64,000 nucleotides of DNA, taken from assembly GCA_963850525.1 (NCBI GenBank), contig CAWKLQ010000008.1:1674001-1738000 (forward strand). Direction: 5' to 3'. The notes under the pieces were generated by a model that was given only the letters and a program-made list of their open reading frames with translations, had not been told where the DNA came from and made no database searches. The position numbers were made by a program, and so were the translations under genes. The DNA comes from JAEMQF01 sp963850525 (GTDB lineage Bacteria > Pseudomonadota > Gammaproteobacteria > Burkholderiales > Burkholderiaceae_C). How positions within the stretch are numbered: position 1 is the stretch's first letter; each line of letters opens with the position of its first letter. Positions 44,701 to 50,992 of the stretch are shown one piece after another.

Positions 44701-45175
44701 TGATGAAAAGACCGGTGCCGCGTGGGTCTGGGATGCAGCCGAGGCCCCCGAGAGTGAATCCGTTCACACACGCGGACGAATCAACGTATTCCATCGTCCC
44801 CGGCCCGCCCAGGTAATAGGCATAGGTCGGGTACGGCCCCAAGTCGCTCGCCGTGAAAACTCCAGTCGTGGCGAATGTGGTCAGCCCCCAATTGAAGTTC
44901 GTGCGGTTGTTCGTAATGGCGCTGCGCAGCACAGACCTTGCGATATTGCCCCGTGTGTTCGGGTCGTCGCCGGAAACCAGCTTGCCGGTCAACAAGCCAT
45001 CCATCGACTGCGAGTTGTCGAGGATCACCATCACGTTCGGCTTGACCGCCGGAACGACAGAAAGCGGAAAGTCGGAGATCGTGAAGTCCGGCGCCGCGAC
45101 GGCGAGCGCGACTGGCATGAGGGCCAGTGAGATGCACGCGTTTCGGCCCAGCCTGTTCATGTCGATTTTCATCAT
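41792..45175 (-). CDS. pilY1: Type IV pilus adhesin / assembly factor PilY1
   Basis: PilY1 is a large exported protein that primes pilus assembly, acts in adhesion and surface sensing, and may sit at the pilus tip. The 1127-residue protein starts with a signal peptide (NACISLALMPVALAVAA). A von Willebrand A-like region follows, with a MIDAS-type DNSQS at residues 53-57. The C-terminal PilC/PilY beta-propeller region carries the calcium-loop sequence DTNGDGRVDLVYAGDLDG near residue 835. Its ATG at 45175 overlaps the pilX stop as ATGA. Length and domain order are normal for the family. Confidence 0.93.
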   Translation of the reverse strand: MMKIDMNRLGRNACISLALMPVALAVAAPDFTISDFPLSVVPAVKPNVMVILDNSQSMDGLLTGKLVSGDDPNTRGNIARSVLRSAITNNRTNFNWGLTTFATTGVFTASDLGPYPTYAYYLGGPGTMEYVDSSACVNGFTLGGLGCIPDPRGTGLFITYVKSGDDADVNDVWYRTTGTPNVVYGVGEAASFCPGPNSTSCYRVFGSRDSGNGWALGNFSNPTPESPRGLSATDAGFRPLASEWPRQLWVKRGVGYYGNINGDGSIVRTVQADSSTHFNALMAKLLPETTNGSTTEIKNAALFTPLTGTLNTVREYFRGATASDSPIAQTCQSNFVILATDGNPTGRTNGTQYDPSQWANTQDANGVWTFGQAQLDVFAKITSLRKPNFTLSSSGSANLSNPSLAGQPFDIKTYVIGMGDSIKNASSSAALNRMAQDGGAYPTAFVGDSPESIASAFNSIVNDIIDKTSTGTSAGINGGILNAGSRVYQPKFNSRGWWGSLLAYPVLSNGAVGTSHDWDAAARIKAQAAAGTRKIITYKPLASGSKGIAFRWPTNPSSPTDLELDTSQSNAIKLSDSAAVGAQRLDFLRGSDVCEVRHNNAACPTKFRDRVNGPLGDIVNSAPYYVAGPAFDYANDFEAKPYITFANEKRNRTPVLYVGSNDGMLHAINAVTGDEMFAYVPSQVYSGLGELSSPTYDHRFYVDGSPTVGDAFYDNNWHTLLVAGMRAGGKGVFALDVTDPSTFGEGTAASIVRWEFNESHDSDMGHVYSQPLLVRTNDGEWSVIVSGGYKAPSSSGNAVLFVLNAETGAVKKKLDTGSGTSLSPNGLSAPAAIDTNGDGRVDLVYAGDLDGNVWKFDLNSTSTSSWGVGNDGDPLFSTESSQPITGALDVTRHPKGGYLIAFGTGRYLATGDIASFSDQAIYAFRDDLSDDGGTLGRDDLQQQSVLGTTTAPTGLTFRLSTHAVGAPGDATVSLKDGVITRSNFLNNKMGWYLELPTSGERVVTDATFRAGRLIAASMIPNTSCDGGGSGWLLEFDAITGNRLDSATFDTNANQTLETGDFLTFSSVAAGNYNVSGIRIDGIPATPSFVSDGKRDYRLVPNSEGKIDSILGGLGAGSNGRAMWREVR

Positions 45176-45780
45176 CGCACCGTGTACATCGATTGCAAGA
45201 TGACCACCGTCTCCTCACGCGCACCCACCGCGCGAGCCGTGATTCGGTAGCCCGTACCTGCTGCCGAAGAAGGGTTGATGCCCAGCTTCATGCTTTCACC
45301 GGAGGGTGCGTTGAGGCTTCCCACCTTCTCGATCACGTAGCGCGGCTGCGCCGCGTCGGTGTTCTTGATCCCCGGGAATTTCGCCCCGCCTGTCGCCTGG
45401 CCGTAGAAGCGGTACTTTCGGTCCGTGGGGGTATCCGACCACGCCCAGTCGACGACTTGCTCGATCGACTGCGACAGCGGTGTGGTGACACGTTGCGACG
45501 GCGGGACACAAAGCCCACTGGTGCAGTCCTCGCTGAAGACGAACCCTGTGACCGAAGTCGTGAGGTCGAGCTCTGCATCACGCAACGCCGCTTCCGCCGC
45601 CTGCAACGCCAGGTCTCGGTCCTTCGTATTCCCTATCGTCTTTTCCTGCATCACGTTGACGCTGAGCACGGACACGCCAAGCATCAGCGCAGCCACCATG
45701 AACAGCAGCGTCGTGACCAGCGACAGGCCTCGCTGTGCGACCCGTGGAGCGGATGTCGGTTGCATTCGAATCGTGCTCAT
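45172..45780 (-). CDS. pilX: Minor pilin assembly protein PilX
   Basis: This 202-residue PilX-family minor pilin has a class III leader cut at RG|LSLVTTLLFMVAALML. Like other PilX/GspK proteins it lacks Glu at +5. A helix follows that includes QEKTIGNTKDRDLALQAAEAALRDAE, a pattern typical of PilX_N. It has a disulfide-capable CTSGLC. It forms, with PilV, PilW, PilE and PilY1, the priming complex of type IV pili. It overlaps pilW upstream and pilY1 downstream by four bases each. Confidence 0.9.
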   Translation of the reverse strand: MSTIRMQPTSAPRVAQRGLSLVTTLLFMVAALMLGVSVLSVNVMQEKTIGNTKDRDLALQAAEAALRDAELDLTTSVTGFVFSEDCTSGLCVPPSQRVTTPLSQSIEQVVDWAWSDTPTDRKYRFYGQATGGAKFPGIKNTDAAQPRYVIEKVGSLNAPSGESMKLGINPSSAAGTGYRITARAVGAREETVVILQSMYTVR

Positions 45781-46871
45781 GGCGTACCGTTCCTCAATGT
45801 CACAACCTCAGTGAGAACTGTGCGCAGGCGCTTGTCGGCGGGCGTTTGCAGACCGGCATCGAGCTTGTATTTCTGGGTGGCCACTGCCATTCGGTCCTCC
45901 GCTGTCATGGCGACGAGTTGCACTCGCGCGCTGAGAACACGATCCCAGTCGGTGACCGCTGACCCGGTGAGGTAGCGATTCACGCTCAGGTCAGGCGTGG
46001 CGTCGGTATCCACGCCGTACATCACAACCAAGCGATCGATCCCGGAGGCCACTTCCTCCGGCACGGGTGCGCCCCCCGCGGGTGCCGGTACGGTGAGGCG
46101 CCATAGCGAATTGGTTCCAACCCGCAACTTGCCAGGTGCCACGTAGTAGTGGCGCGTTTGCATGCGGTAAACGCTTGCATCGCTGCGGAACACGTGCTGC
46201 AAGTTCGTCGTCGCGTTGCCCGGCGCCAACTCACCTGTGTCGTGCGCCAGCACTCCCGTCACAGCCGGATTCGCCGAGGTCACCTGAAACATCGCCGAGG
46301 CCTTGCAGTTGGAGATCAGCACAACGTCGCCCTTGGCGATGCTGTTGCCGGGTGCAGCAGCGGCAAGTTGCGGCGCCGAACTTGTGGCAGTCATGGATGC
46401 CACCACGCCCATCGCGACGGTATCCGCCGGGACTCGCAGCGAAACCACATCACTATTCGATAGCGGTGCAGGGTAGGTGGCGGGGTCAAGATCTGCAACC
46501 ACGTCCGGCAGGCTGGGGCTGTGGCCAGACCCAGTGCCGCTGAAACCCCGTACACCGGAATTGCCTTCGGTAATGAAGCCCGCGTCGAGCCCGCCGCTCA
46601 GCACCACGACAGGCGGTGCGTCGAGTCGCTGCTCTAGCATGCGGCATCCAGCAAAACCGGCGCTGCGCAAGTCGGTGTGCAAGGTTTCAGTCGCGAGACG
46701 CGCGTTCTCCGTCATGCGTGTGCTTGACGAATTGACGACGTTGAGCGTACGCGTACTGACGAACGTCGAGATGGAGATGGTGACGACGAACAGCCCGACA
46801 GCGAGGCCGACCATCAGCTCGGGCAAAGTCATGCCACGGAGAGCGCACAGCCGGTTCGAAGTGAGTTTCAT
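45777..46871 (-). CDS. pilW: Minor pilin assembly protein PilW
   Basis: This 364-residue PilW-family protein has the prepilin leader MKLTSNRLCALRG cut before MTLPELMVGL, with Glu at +5. The hydrophobic helix and a large beta-rich C-terminal domain follow. ATG 46871 was chosen because it gives a normal leader and overlaps the pilV stop as ATGA; the frame is open back to 46922 inside pilV. It belongs to the minor pilin priming complex. Confidence 0.9.
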   Translation of the reverse strand: MKLTSNRLCALRGMTLPELMVGLAVGLFVVTISISTFVSTRTLNVVNSSSTRMTENARLATETLHTDLRSAGFAGCRMLEQRLDAPPVVVLSGGLDAGFITEGNSGVRGFSGTGSGHSPSLPDVVADLDPATYPAPLSNSDVVSLRVPADTVAMGVVASMTATSSAPQLAAAAPGNSIAKGDVVLISNCKASAMFQVTSANPAVTGVLAHDTGELAPGNATTNLQHVFRSDASVYRMQTRHYYVAPGKLRVGTNSLWRLTVPAPAGGAPVPEEVASGIDRLVVMYGVDTDATPDLSVNRYLTGSAVTDWDRVLSARVQLVAMTAEDRMAVATQKYKLDAGLQTPADKRLRTVLTEVVTLRNGTP

Positions 46872-47353
46872 GGCCGAATCGCCGTCACGAACCTGGTCTC
46901 CGCGACGTTGTCGATCCACCAAATCTTTACGGCAATCACGTTGCCGACGCCGTCACATTGCGGCACCGCAGCGGTTCCATCATTCGGTGTGTTGTCGATG
47001 CAGACCTTGCCAGTGCCACCTGGCAGCGCCGCCACATCGCCCAGCCACTCGCCCACATCTGCGGTAGCCAGCTGCGCCGGCGTGCAGCCGCTCGCCAAGC
47101 AGCTGGTCGATCCGGTCGACGGGTTGTTGTAGAGGCCGGCCTCGAATCCAGCCCGATTCGCCCGAATCCGATCTGTCATCTGGTAGCCGAGCAATGTGGC
47201 CTTCTGGCGCGACTGCGCGCTGTTGCTCAGTGACATGCCGGCCGTCTGCATGCGCGCTGCGCCGATGAAACCTACCGAGGCCACGATCACGGCGACAAGC
47301 GCCTCGAGCAAGGCGTAGCCAGCGACAGTTCGGCGTGGCCGACTTCGAATCAT
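46868..47353 (-). CDS. pilV: Minor pilin protein PilV
   Basis: This 161-residue PilV-family pseudopilin has a basic leader ending in VAG, cut before YALLEALVAVIV with Glu at +5. It has the conserved R-N-AG-- pattern of PilV (DRIRANRAGFEAG). ATG 47353 overlaps the fimT stop as ATGA; an in-frame ATG two codons earlier (47359) is equally possible. It is the second gene of the operon. Confidence 0.88.
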   Translation of the reverse strand: MIRSRPRRTVAGYALLEALVAVIVASVGFIGAARMQTAGMSLSNSAQSRQKATLLGYQMTDRIRANRAGFEAGLYNNPSTGSTSCLASGCTPAQLATADVGEWLGDVAALPGGTGKVCIDNTPNDGTAAVPQCDGVGNVIAVKIWWIDNVAETRFVTAIRP

Positions 47354-47901
47354 GTGCATGCGTCTGTCCTCTCTTCAACGTCGGCGATTCCGACCGGCTC
47401 GAGCCGGATGCGATAGCCCTTCGTCACGCCGGGCTTGCCGCAGACTGTGAAAACGATTTCTCCCGTGGTCAGAAACCCGCGGGAGTTGAATGTCGCCCTT
47501 GTTGCGCCACTCGTCGTGGCGAAGCGAATACTGCCCGTGGTAGGGGGGTACTCGCGCACTACTTCTTCGGTGGGCGGACCAGCGTTGATGCCGTTGGCGT
47601 CGGCATCGACCCAGACGCGCCAACCTTGGTTGAATTCCACTCCAGTCGCGGGAGCCAAGGCTTCCACAACCACATTCACTCCACGCTTCGTCGCCTCGCT
47701 ACGAGCCAGCGTCAACGTCGAGACCAGTTCACTCTGCGATGCCCGCAGCCGGCTGCTCTCGACGAACTGCGAAATGGCCGGGACAGCGATGGCAAGCAAG
47801 ACGGCCGCGACGATTAGAGTGATGAGCAGTTCGAACAACGTGAAGCCACCCCGGCGCTGCCGGAACGCGCTTGCGACGCCTTGTGAAATCTTGCTCGTCA
47901 T
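47350..47901 (-). CDS. fimT: FimT/GspH-family pseudopilin
   Basis: This 183-residue pseudopilin has the leader ending RRGG, cut before FTLFELLITLIV with Glu at +5. The FimT/GspH-type C-terminal domain has SRGFLTTGEIVFTVCG. FimT proteins start minor pilin operons and in some species bind DNA during uptake. ATG 47901 gives a leader of about 32 residues; upstream starts to 47943 are less likely. It heads a coupled run of minor pilin genes. The 230 bases upstream should hold the promoter, but I could not identify one. Confidence 0.85.
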   Translation of the reverse strand: MTSKISQGVASAFRQRRGGFTLFELLITLIVAAVLLAIAVPAISQFVESSRLRASQSELVSTLTLARSEATKRGVNVVVEALAPATGVEFNQGWRVWVDADANGINAGPPTEEVVREYPPTTGSIRFATTSGATRATFNSRGFLTTGEIVFTVCGKPGVTKGYRIRLEPVGIADVEERTDACT

Positions 47902-48132
47902 GGACCCCTGCTCCTCGAGTCGTGCGCGCCGATCGGATCGCACCGACGGGGCAAAACTACCTTCGGTTGCATTGTGCCGAGGCCTGCGCGGCCGTGCCGC
48001 AGGTCACGGATCAGCGGTCATTGGACACGGATCGGAGGCAATACTTCACACCAATCTAGGGGGTGGTTCGGCTCAAGCCGGCGAGAAGGTTACCAACAGT
48101 TCACGCACGCCGGGGCCTCGCAAACCGGTGCC

Positions 48133-48721
48133 CTATTCGTAGACGATGCTCGCCCGCCCTTCGTCAGCACTCGCCCGCCACCGCTCCAACGCCGCATCGC
48201 TCGGATAAAACCGCGCACCGTCCCCCAGCTCCAACTCCGCACTGGCGCGCTCGCGCTGCAGCCGCAAACGCACCGCCATGCCTTGCGTGACTTCGCCGTG
48301 TTCACCGGCGACACGCCGCGCCGGAAAGTCGCGCAGCACTTCGGCCACCGGCGGCACGTGGCCGTTGACGTCGACGCGCAGGTACTTGCCGAAGCGGCAG
48401 CGCGCGGAGGCGAGGTCCCACACCTGGTTCACGGTGAGGCGCATGCCGCCGGAAAACCGGTCCGGCTGGACTTTGCCGAGCACGATGATGAGTTCGTCGT
48501 CTTTCAGCCAGTCCTTGTGCGCGTTGAGCAGTTCTTCGCTGGCGACGGCCTCGAGCACCTCGCTCTTGTCATCTAACTTGAAGATGGCAACGCGCCCGCG
48601 CTGGCCGTTGACGATGCGCAGATCGGTCACGATGCCCGCGAGCACTTGCGGCTCGCGCGTGTCGATCATGTCGGCAATCGCGCGCCGGGCGAAGGCGCGC
48701 ACTTCGGCGGCGCTCTGGTCG
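48133..48721 (-). pseudogene. Duplicate 3' end of dnaE, distal copy
   Basis: These 589 bases repeat the last part of the intact dnaE, from the helix before the OB fold (SAAEVRAFARRAIADMIDT) to the stop. I counted about six mismatches over the first ~555 bases. The last ~35 bases differ more (the end reads SIVYE then TAG, against TVVYE then TAA in the intact gene). The match stops abruptly at 48721. An open frame continues a few codons to a TTG at 48753, but no good start or ribosome site is seen, so it is probably not a working protein. If made, it would be a ~200-residue OB plus tau-binding fragment. Confidence 0.9.
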
Positions 48722-48790
48722 TCCCGGCGACCGCATGTCTCGCCGCCAGTCAAGCGAACTGAACTCTTGAGGGCAAGCGATTAAACTCGG

Positions 48791-48955
48791 TCAGGCGTCA
48801 CTTTCGGCGGCGTCCAGCAGGGCCTTGTTGCCCAGTGCGTTCACGCCAGGCATCAGCCCGCCTTTGCCGCGGTAGACAGGCAAGCGAACGGATTTGCCAG
48901 GTGCGCGCTTTGACCTGCCATTGGTTCTCCGCTTGAGAGATGAATTGCGATTCAC
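48791..48955 (-). CDS. Small basic ORF downstream of the toxin gene, unknown
   Basis: A 54-residue frame starts with GTG 48955, overlapping the end of the toxin gene. It is basic at its N terminus (NRNSSLKRRTNGRSKR) and ends with LPVYRGKGGLMPGVNALGNK followed by an acidic tail. I do not recognise the family. The GKGGL-PG-(N)--NKALLDAA pattern recalls the tails of some antitoxins, so it may be the remnant or a third member of the toxin-antitoxin unit. Coding is supported only by tight coupling and residue pattern. Confidence 0.35.
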   Translation of the reverse strand: MNRNSSLKRRTNGRSKRAPGKSVRLPVYRGKGGLMPGVNALGNKALLDAAESDA

Positions 48956-49242
48956 ACTCGCGAGGCCCAGTAGTGTGGCTTTTTGCTGTGCGGCGCAATG
49001 GCAACTACGAGAATTTCATCGACGGCGCCGCGATAAACCAAACTGAAAGGAAATCCCTTCACGCGGAAAGTTCGAGTTTCTTTGTAGGAAGGTGCACCGC
49101 CAAGCGGATGACGCATCGCCATGCGAGCTGCTGCCTCCACTGCCGCCTCAAACTTCTCTGCCGAGCCCGTCCGCGCCTTCTTGTAGTACGTCAGTTCATT
49201 GACAAACTCAAGTTCGGCAGCAGGAAGAAATCGAACTTTCAT
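48952..49242 (-). CDS. RelE/ParE-family toxin
   Basis: This 96-residue toxin-fold protein has the RelE/ParE pattern: LPAAELEFVNELTYY at the N terminus, then F--AVE-A---M--HPLGG, then RTFRVKGFPFSLVYR and VVAIAPHSKKPHYWASR. Members block translation or gyrase; which target applies here cannot be told. Its ATG overlaps the antitoxin stop as ATGA, the usual coupled order of antitoxin first. The pair lies between two copies of the dnaE tail. Confidence 0.88.
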   Translation of the reverse strand: MKVRFLPAAELEFVNELTYYKKARTGSAEKFEAAVEAAARMAMRHPLGGAPSYKETRTFRVKGFPFSLVYRGAVDEILVVAIAPHSKKPHYWASRV

Positions 49243-49472
49243 CCTTCAAGTAGGTTTCTAGCCTTTGCAAAGACAACCTCGGCATCAATTGCTTTCACTT
49301 CGCCTCGGTCGTACTCAGCCAAGCGCTTCTCTATCTCAGCTTCCCATGCTGGATCCAGCGCTGCAGCGGCACCCTCGTTCAAGGACTCCAGAAGGCCTTC
49401 CACCAGGCGTTCGCGCTCATTCAGGGGCAGCAGGCGGCCCTTCTGAACCAACTCCGCGACTTGATCGGGCAT
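49239..49472 (-). CDS. Addiction module antitoxin (PF09720-type)
   Basis: This 77-residue acidic helical protein reads L-(L)NERERLVEGLLESL, then DPAWEAEIEKRLAEYDRGEVKAIDAEVVFAKAR. That is the pattern of the short addiction module component family that partners RelE/ParE toxins. ATG 49472 has AAGGAG about seven bases upstream. The frame remains open back to 49553, but that part overlaps the dnaE-tail remnant. It should neutralise the toxin and probably represses its own promoter. Confidence 0.85.
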   Translation of the reverse strand: MPDQVAELVQKGRLLPLNERERLVEGLLESLNEGAAAALDPAWEAEIEKRLAEYDRGEVKAIDAEVVFAKARNLLEG

Positions 49473-49549
49473 GGCGACTCCTTGGTGGCACAACAGTTTA
49501 CGCCGGCCGCAATCGACGCGCGTGGGGCGATGCCCTTGTAGCGCCCAGC

Positions 49550-50045
49550 TCACTCATAAACGACAGTCGCCCGCCCTTCGTCAGCACTCACCCGCCAACG
49601 CTCCAACGCCGCATCGCTCGGATAAAACCGCGCGCCCTCCCCCAAGTCCAGCTCGGCACTCGCACGCTGGCGCTGCAACCGCAAGCGCACCGCCATCCCG
49701 TGCGTCACCTCGCCGTGCTCGCCCGCAACGCGCCGCGCCGGGAAGTCGCGCAGCACCTCGGCCACCGGCGGCACGTGGCCGTTGACGTCGACACGCAGGT
49801 ACTTGCCGAAGCGGCAGCGCGCGGCGGCGAGATCCCATACCTGGTTCACGGTCAGGCGCATGCCACGATGCCGGCGAGCACTTGCGGCTCGCGCGTGTCG
49901 ATCATGTCGGCAATCGCGCGCCGGGCGAAGGCGCGCACTTCGGCGGCGCTCTGGTCGAACAGATGGCCTGAAAGGTAAAAGCCGAGCGCGGACTTTTCCA
50001 GCGTCAGCTGCTCGCGGATCGACCACGCGGGTGCCGCGATCAACC
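49550..50045 (-). pseudogene. Duplicate 3' end of dnaE, proximal copy, internally deleted and diverged
   Basis: The copy begins at the dnaE segment IAAPAWSIREQLTLEKSALG, upstream of the start of the other copy, and runs to VVYE plus TGA. A 181-base piece corresponding to 51308-51488 of the intact gene is missing, which shifts the frame, so the two halves read in different frames. The terminal ~300 bases have many substitutions relative to the intact gene, clearly more than the distal copy has. It cannot encode a normal dnaE tail. Confidence 0.9.
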
Positions 50046-50126
50046 TCTGAATTCAGTCTGGAAATCAGAAAGTAATTTGTCGTCAATCCGGCCTCGGGCA
50101 TCGGCCCCGTGGCTCAACATACAAAT

Positions 50127-50981
50127 TTAGCGCGGACCGGGCAGCGCCCCGCGCATCGCTTCTTCGAGCTGCTTCGGTGTCGGCAGCTTGCCACGCAGGC
50201 TGGCTGGCAACGCGGCTTGCAGCTGGTACTCGGCCACGCTGATCGGGTTCGTCTTGCTCTTGAGAGCAAACTCGACTTCAAGGTTGTCTTTCTCAGCGCA
50301 CAGAATGATGCCGATAGACGGCGAATCGTCGGCTCCACGCTCCTTTTCGTTGAGCAAGTTCAGGTAGAAGTCCATCTTGCCAGCGTACTCCGGTTCGAAC
50401 TTGCCGACCTTCAGCTCGACCTTGCCTCCGCCCTGCGATCGTTCGAACGCCTTGGCCTTGATTTGGTTGAGCAATACGTTGCGGCTCCAGCCGAAAGCAG
50501 CTGTTGCGCGCAGGTAGTGCAAGCGTTGCACAGTTTGGTCGAGCTTGTTCAGGATCAGGAGGTGATGACCCCAGGGCACTTCTGCGACGAGCTGTCGCAG
50601 AATTTCGGTCACAGGATCGGCCGCCCCTTTCCGGCCTGATTGACGCAGCCGCATCCTTGGCATTTCTGCGACAACCTGTCGCAGAATTTCTTCACCTGTG
50701 TACTCGTCGTACAAGCGGCGCATGTCCCAGACGTTGCGCGCTGAGAAGCCCTGCGCCCCAGGGAAGGCCGTGCGCAAGTCGCGTGCGATTTGCTCGACCA
50801 CCGATTTTCCCCAACCGAGCCTGAGCTGCTGATCGACGATGGCCTTGCCGATGTCCCAGTACAGCGAAATCAGTTCGCGATTGATCGCGCGAGCCGCCGA
50901 CAGACGTGCTGCCGCGACCCGAGCTTTAAGGTCAACGATAAAGCGCGTGTAGTCGGCGTCGATGGTGGCTCCTCCTGTCAC
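50127..50981 (-). CDS. DUF1016/YhcG-family protein lacking part of the nuclease core
   Basis: This 284-residue protein has the DUF1016 N-terminal helical domain (AINRELISLYWDIGKAIV, GWGKSVVEQIARDLR, FSARNVWDMRRLYD, WGHHLLIL). It also has the C-terminal part of the PD-(D/E)XK domain (VELKVGKFEPEYAGKMDFYL, then PSIGIILC and NPISVAEYQL). Family members usually run 340-380 residues. Here AFERSQGGG joins directly to the ELK motif, so roughly 90 residues, including the strand with the catalytic Asp, seem to be missing. The start is GTG 50981, 12 bases after the dnaE stop. Two in-frame palindromes code for repeated EILRQ-VAE-P segments. Family roles in phage defence and recombination have been proposed; function here is doubtful. 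Confidence 0.8.
   Translation of the reverse strand: MTGGATIDADYTRFIVDLKARVAAARLSAARAINRELISLYWDIGKAIVDQQLRLGWGKSVVEQIARDLRTAFPGAQGFSARNVWDMRRLYDEYTGEEILRQVVAEMPRMRLRQSGRKGAADPVTEILRQLVAEVPWGHHLLILNKLDQTVQRLHYLRATAAFGWSRNVLLNQIKAKAFERSQGGGKVELKVGKFEPEYAGKMDFYLNLLNEKERGADDSPSIGIILCAEKDNLEVEFALKSKTNPISVAEYQLQAALPASLRGKLPTPKQLEEAMRGALPGPR
50580..50686. repeat. Two 23-bp palindromes inside the DUF1016 gene
   Basis: TTCTGCGAC-GAGCT-GTCGCAGAA lies at 50580-50602 and TTCTGCGACA-ACC-TGTCGCAGAA at 50664-50686. They are 84 bases (28 codons) apart, so each is read in the same frame, giving EILRQLVAEV and EILRQVVAEM. The protein therefore carries a duplicated peptide with a 28-residue period. Confidence 0.85.
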
Positions 50982-50992
50982 AGCCCCCTCGT

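Noticed and set aside
48030..48060. Sigma54-like -24/-12 promoter for the minor pilin operon (TGGTGTGAAGTATTGC on the minus strand)
   Set aside because: The GG-GC spacing is one base too long and the -24 box matches poorly.
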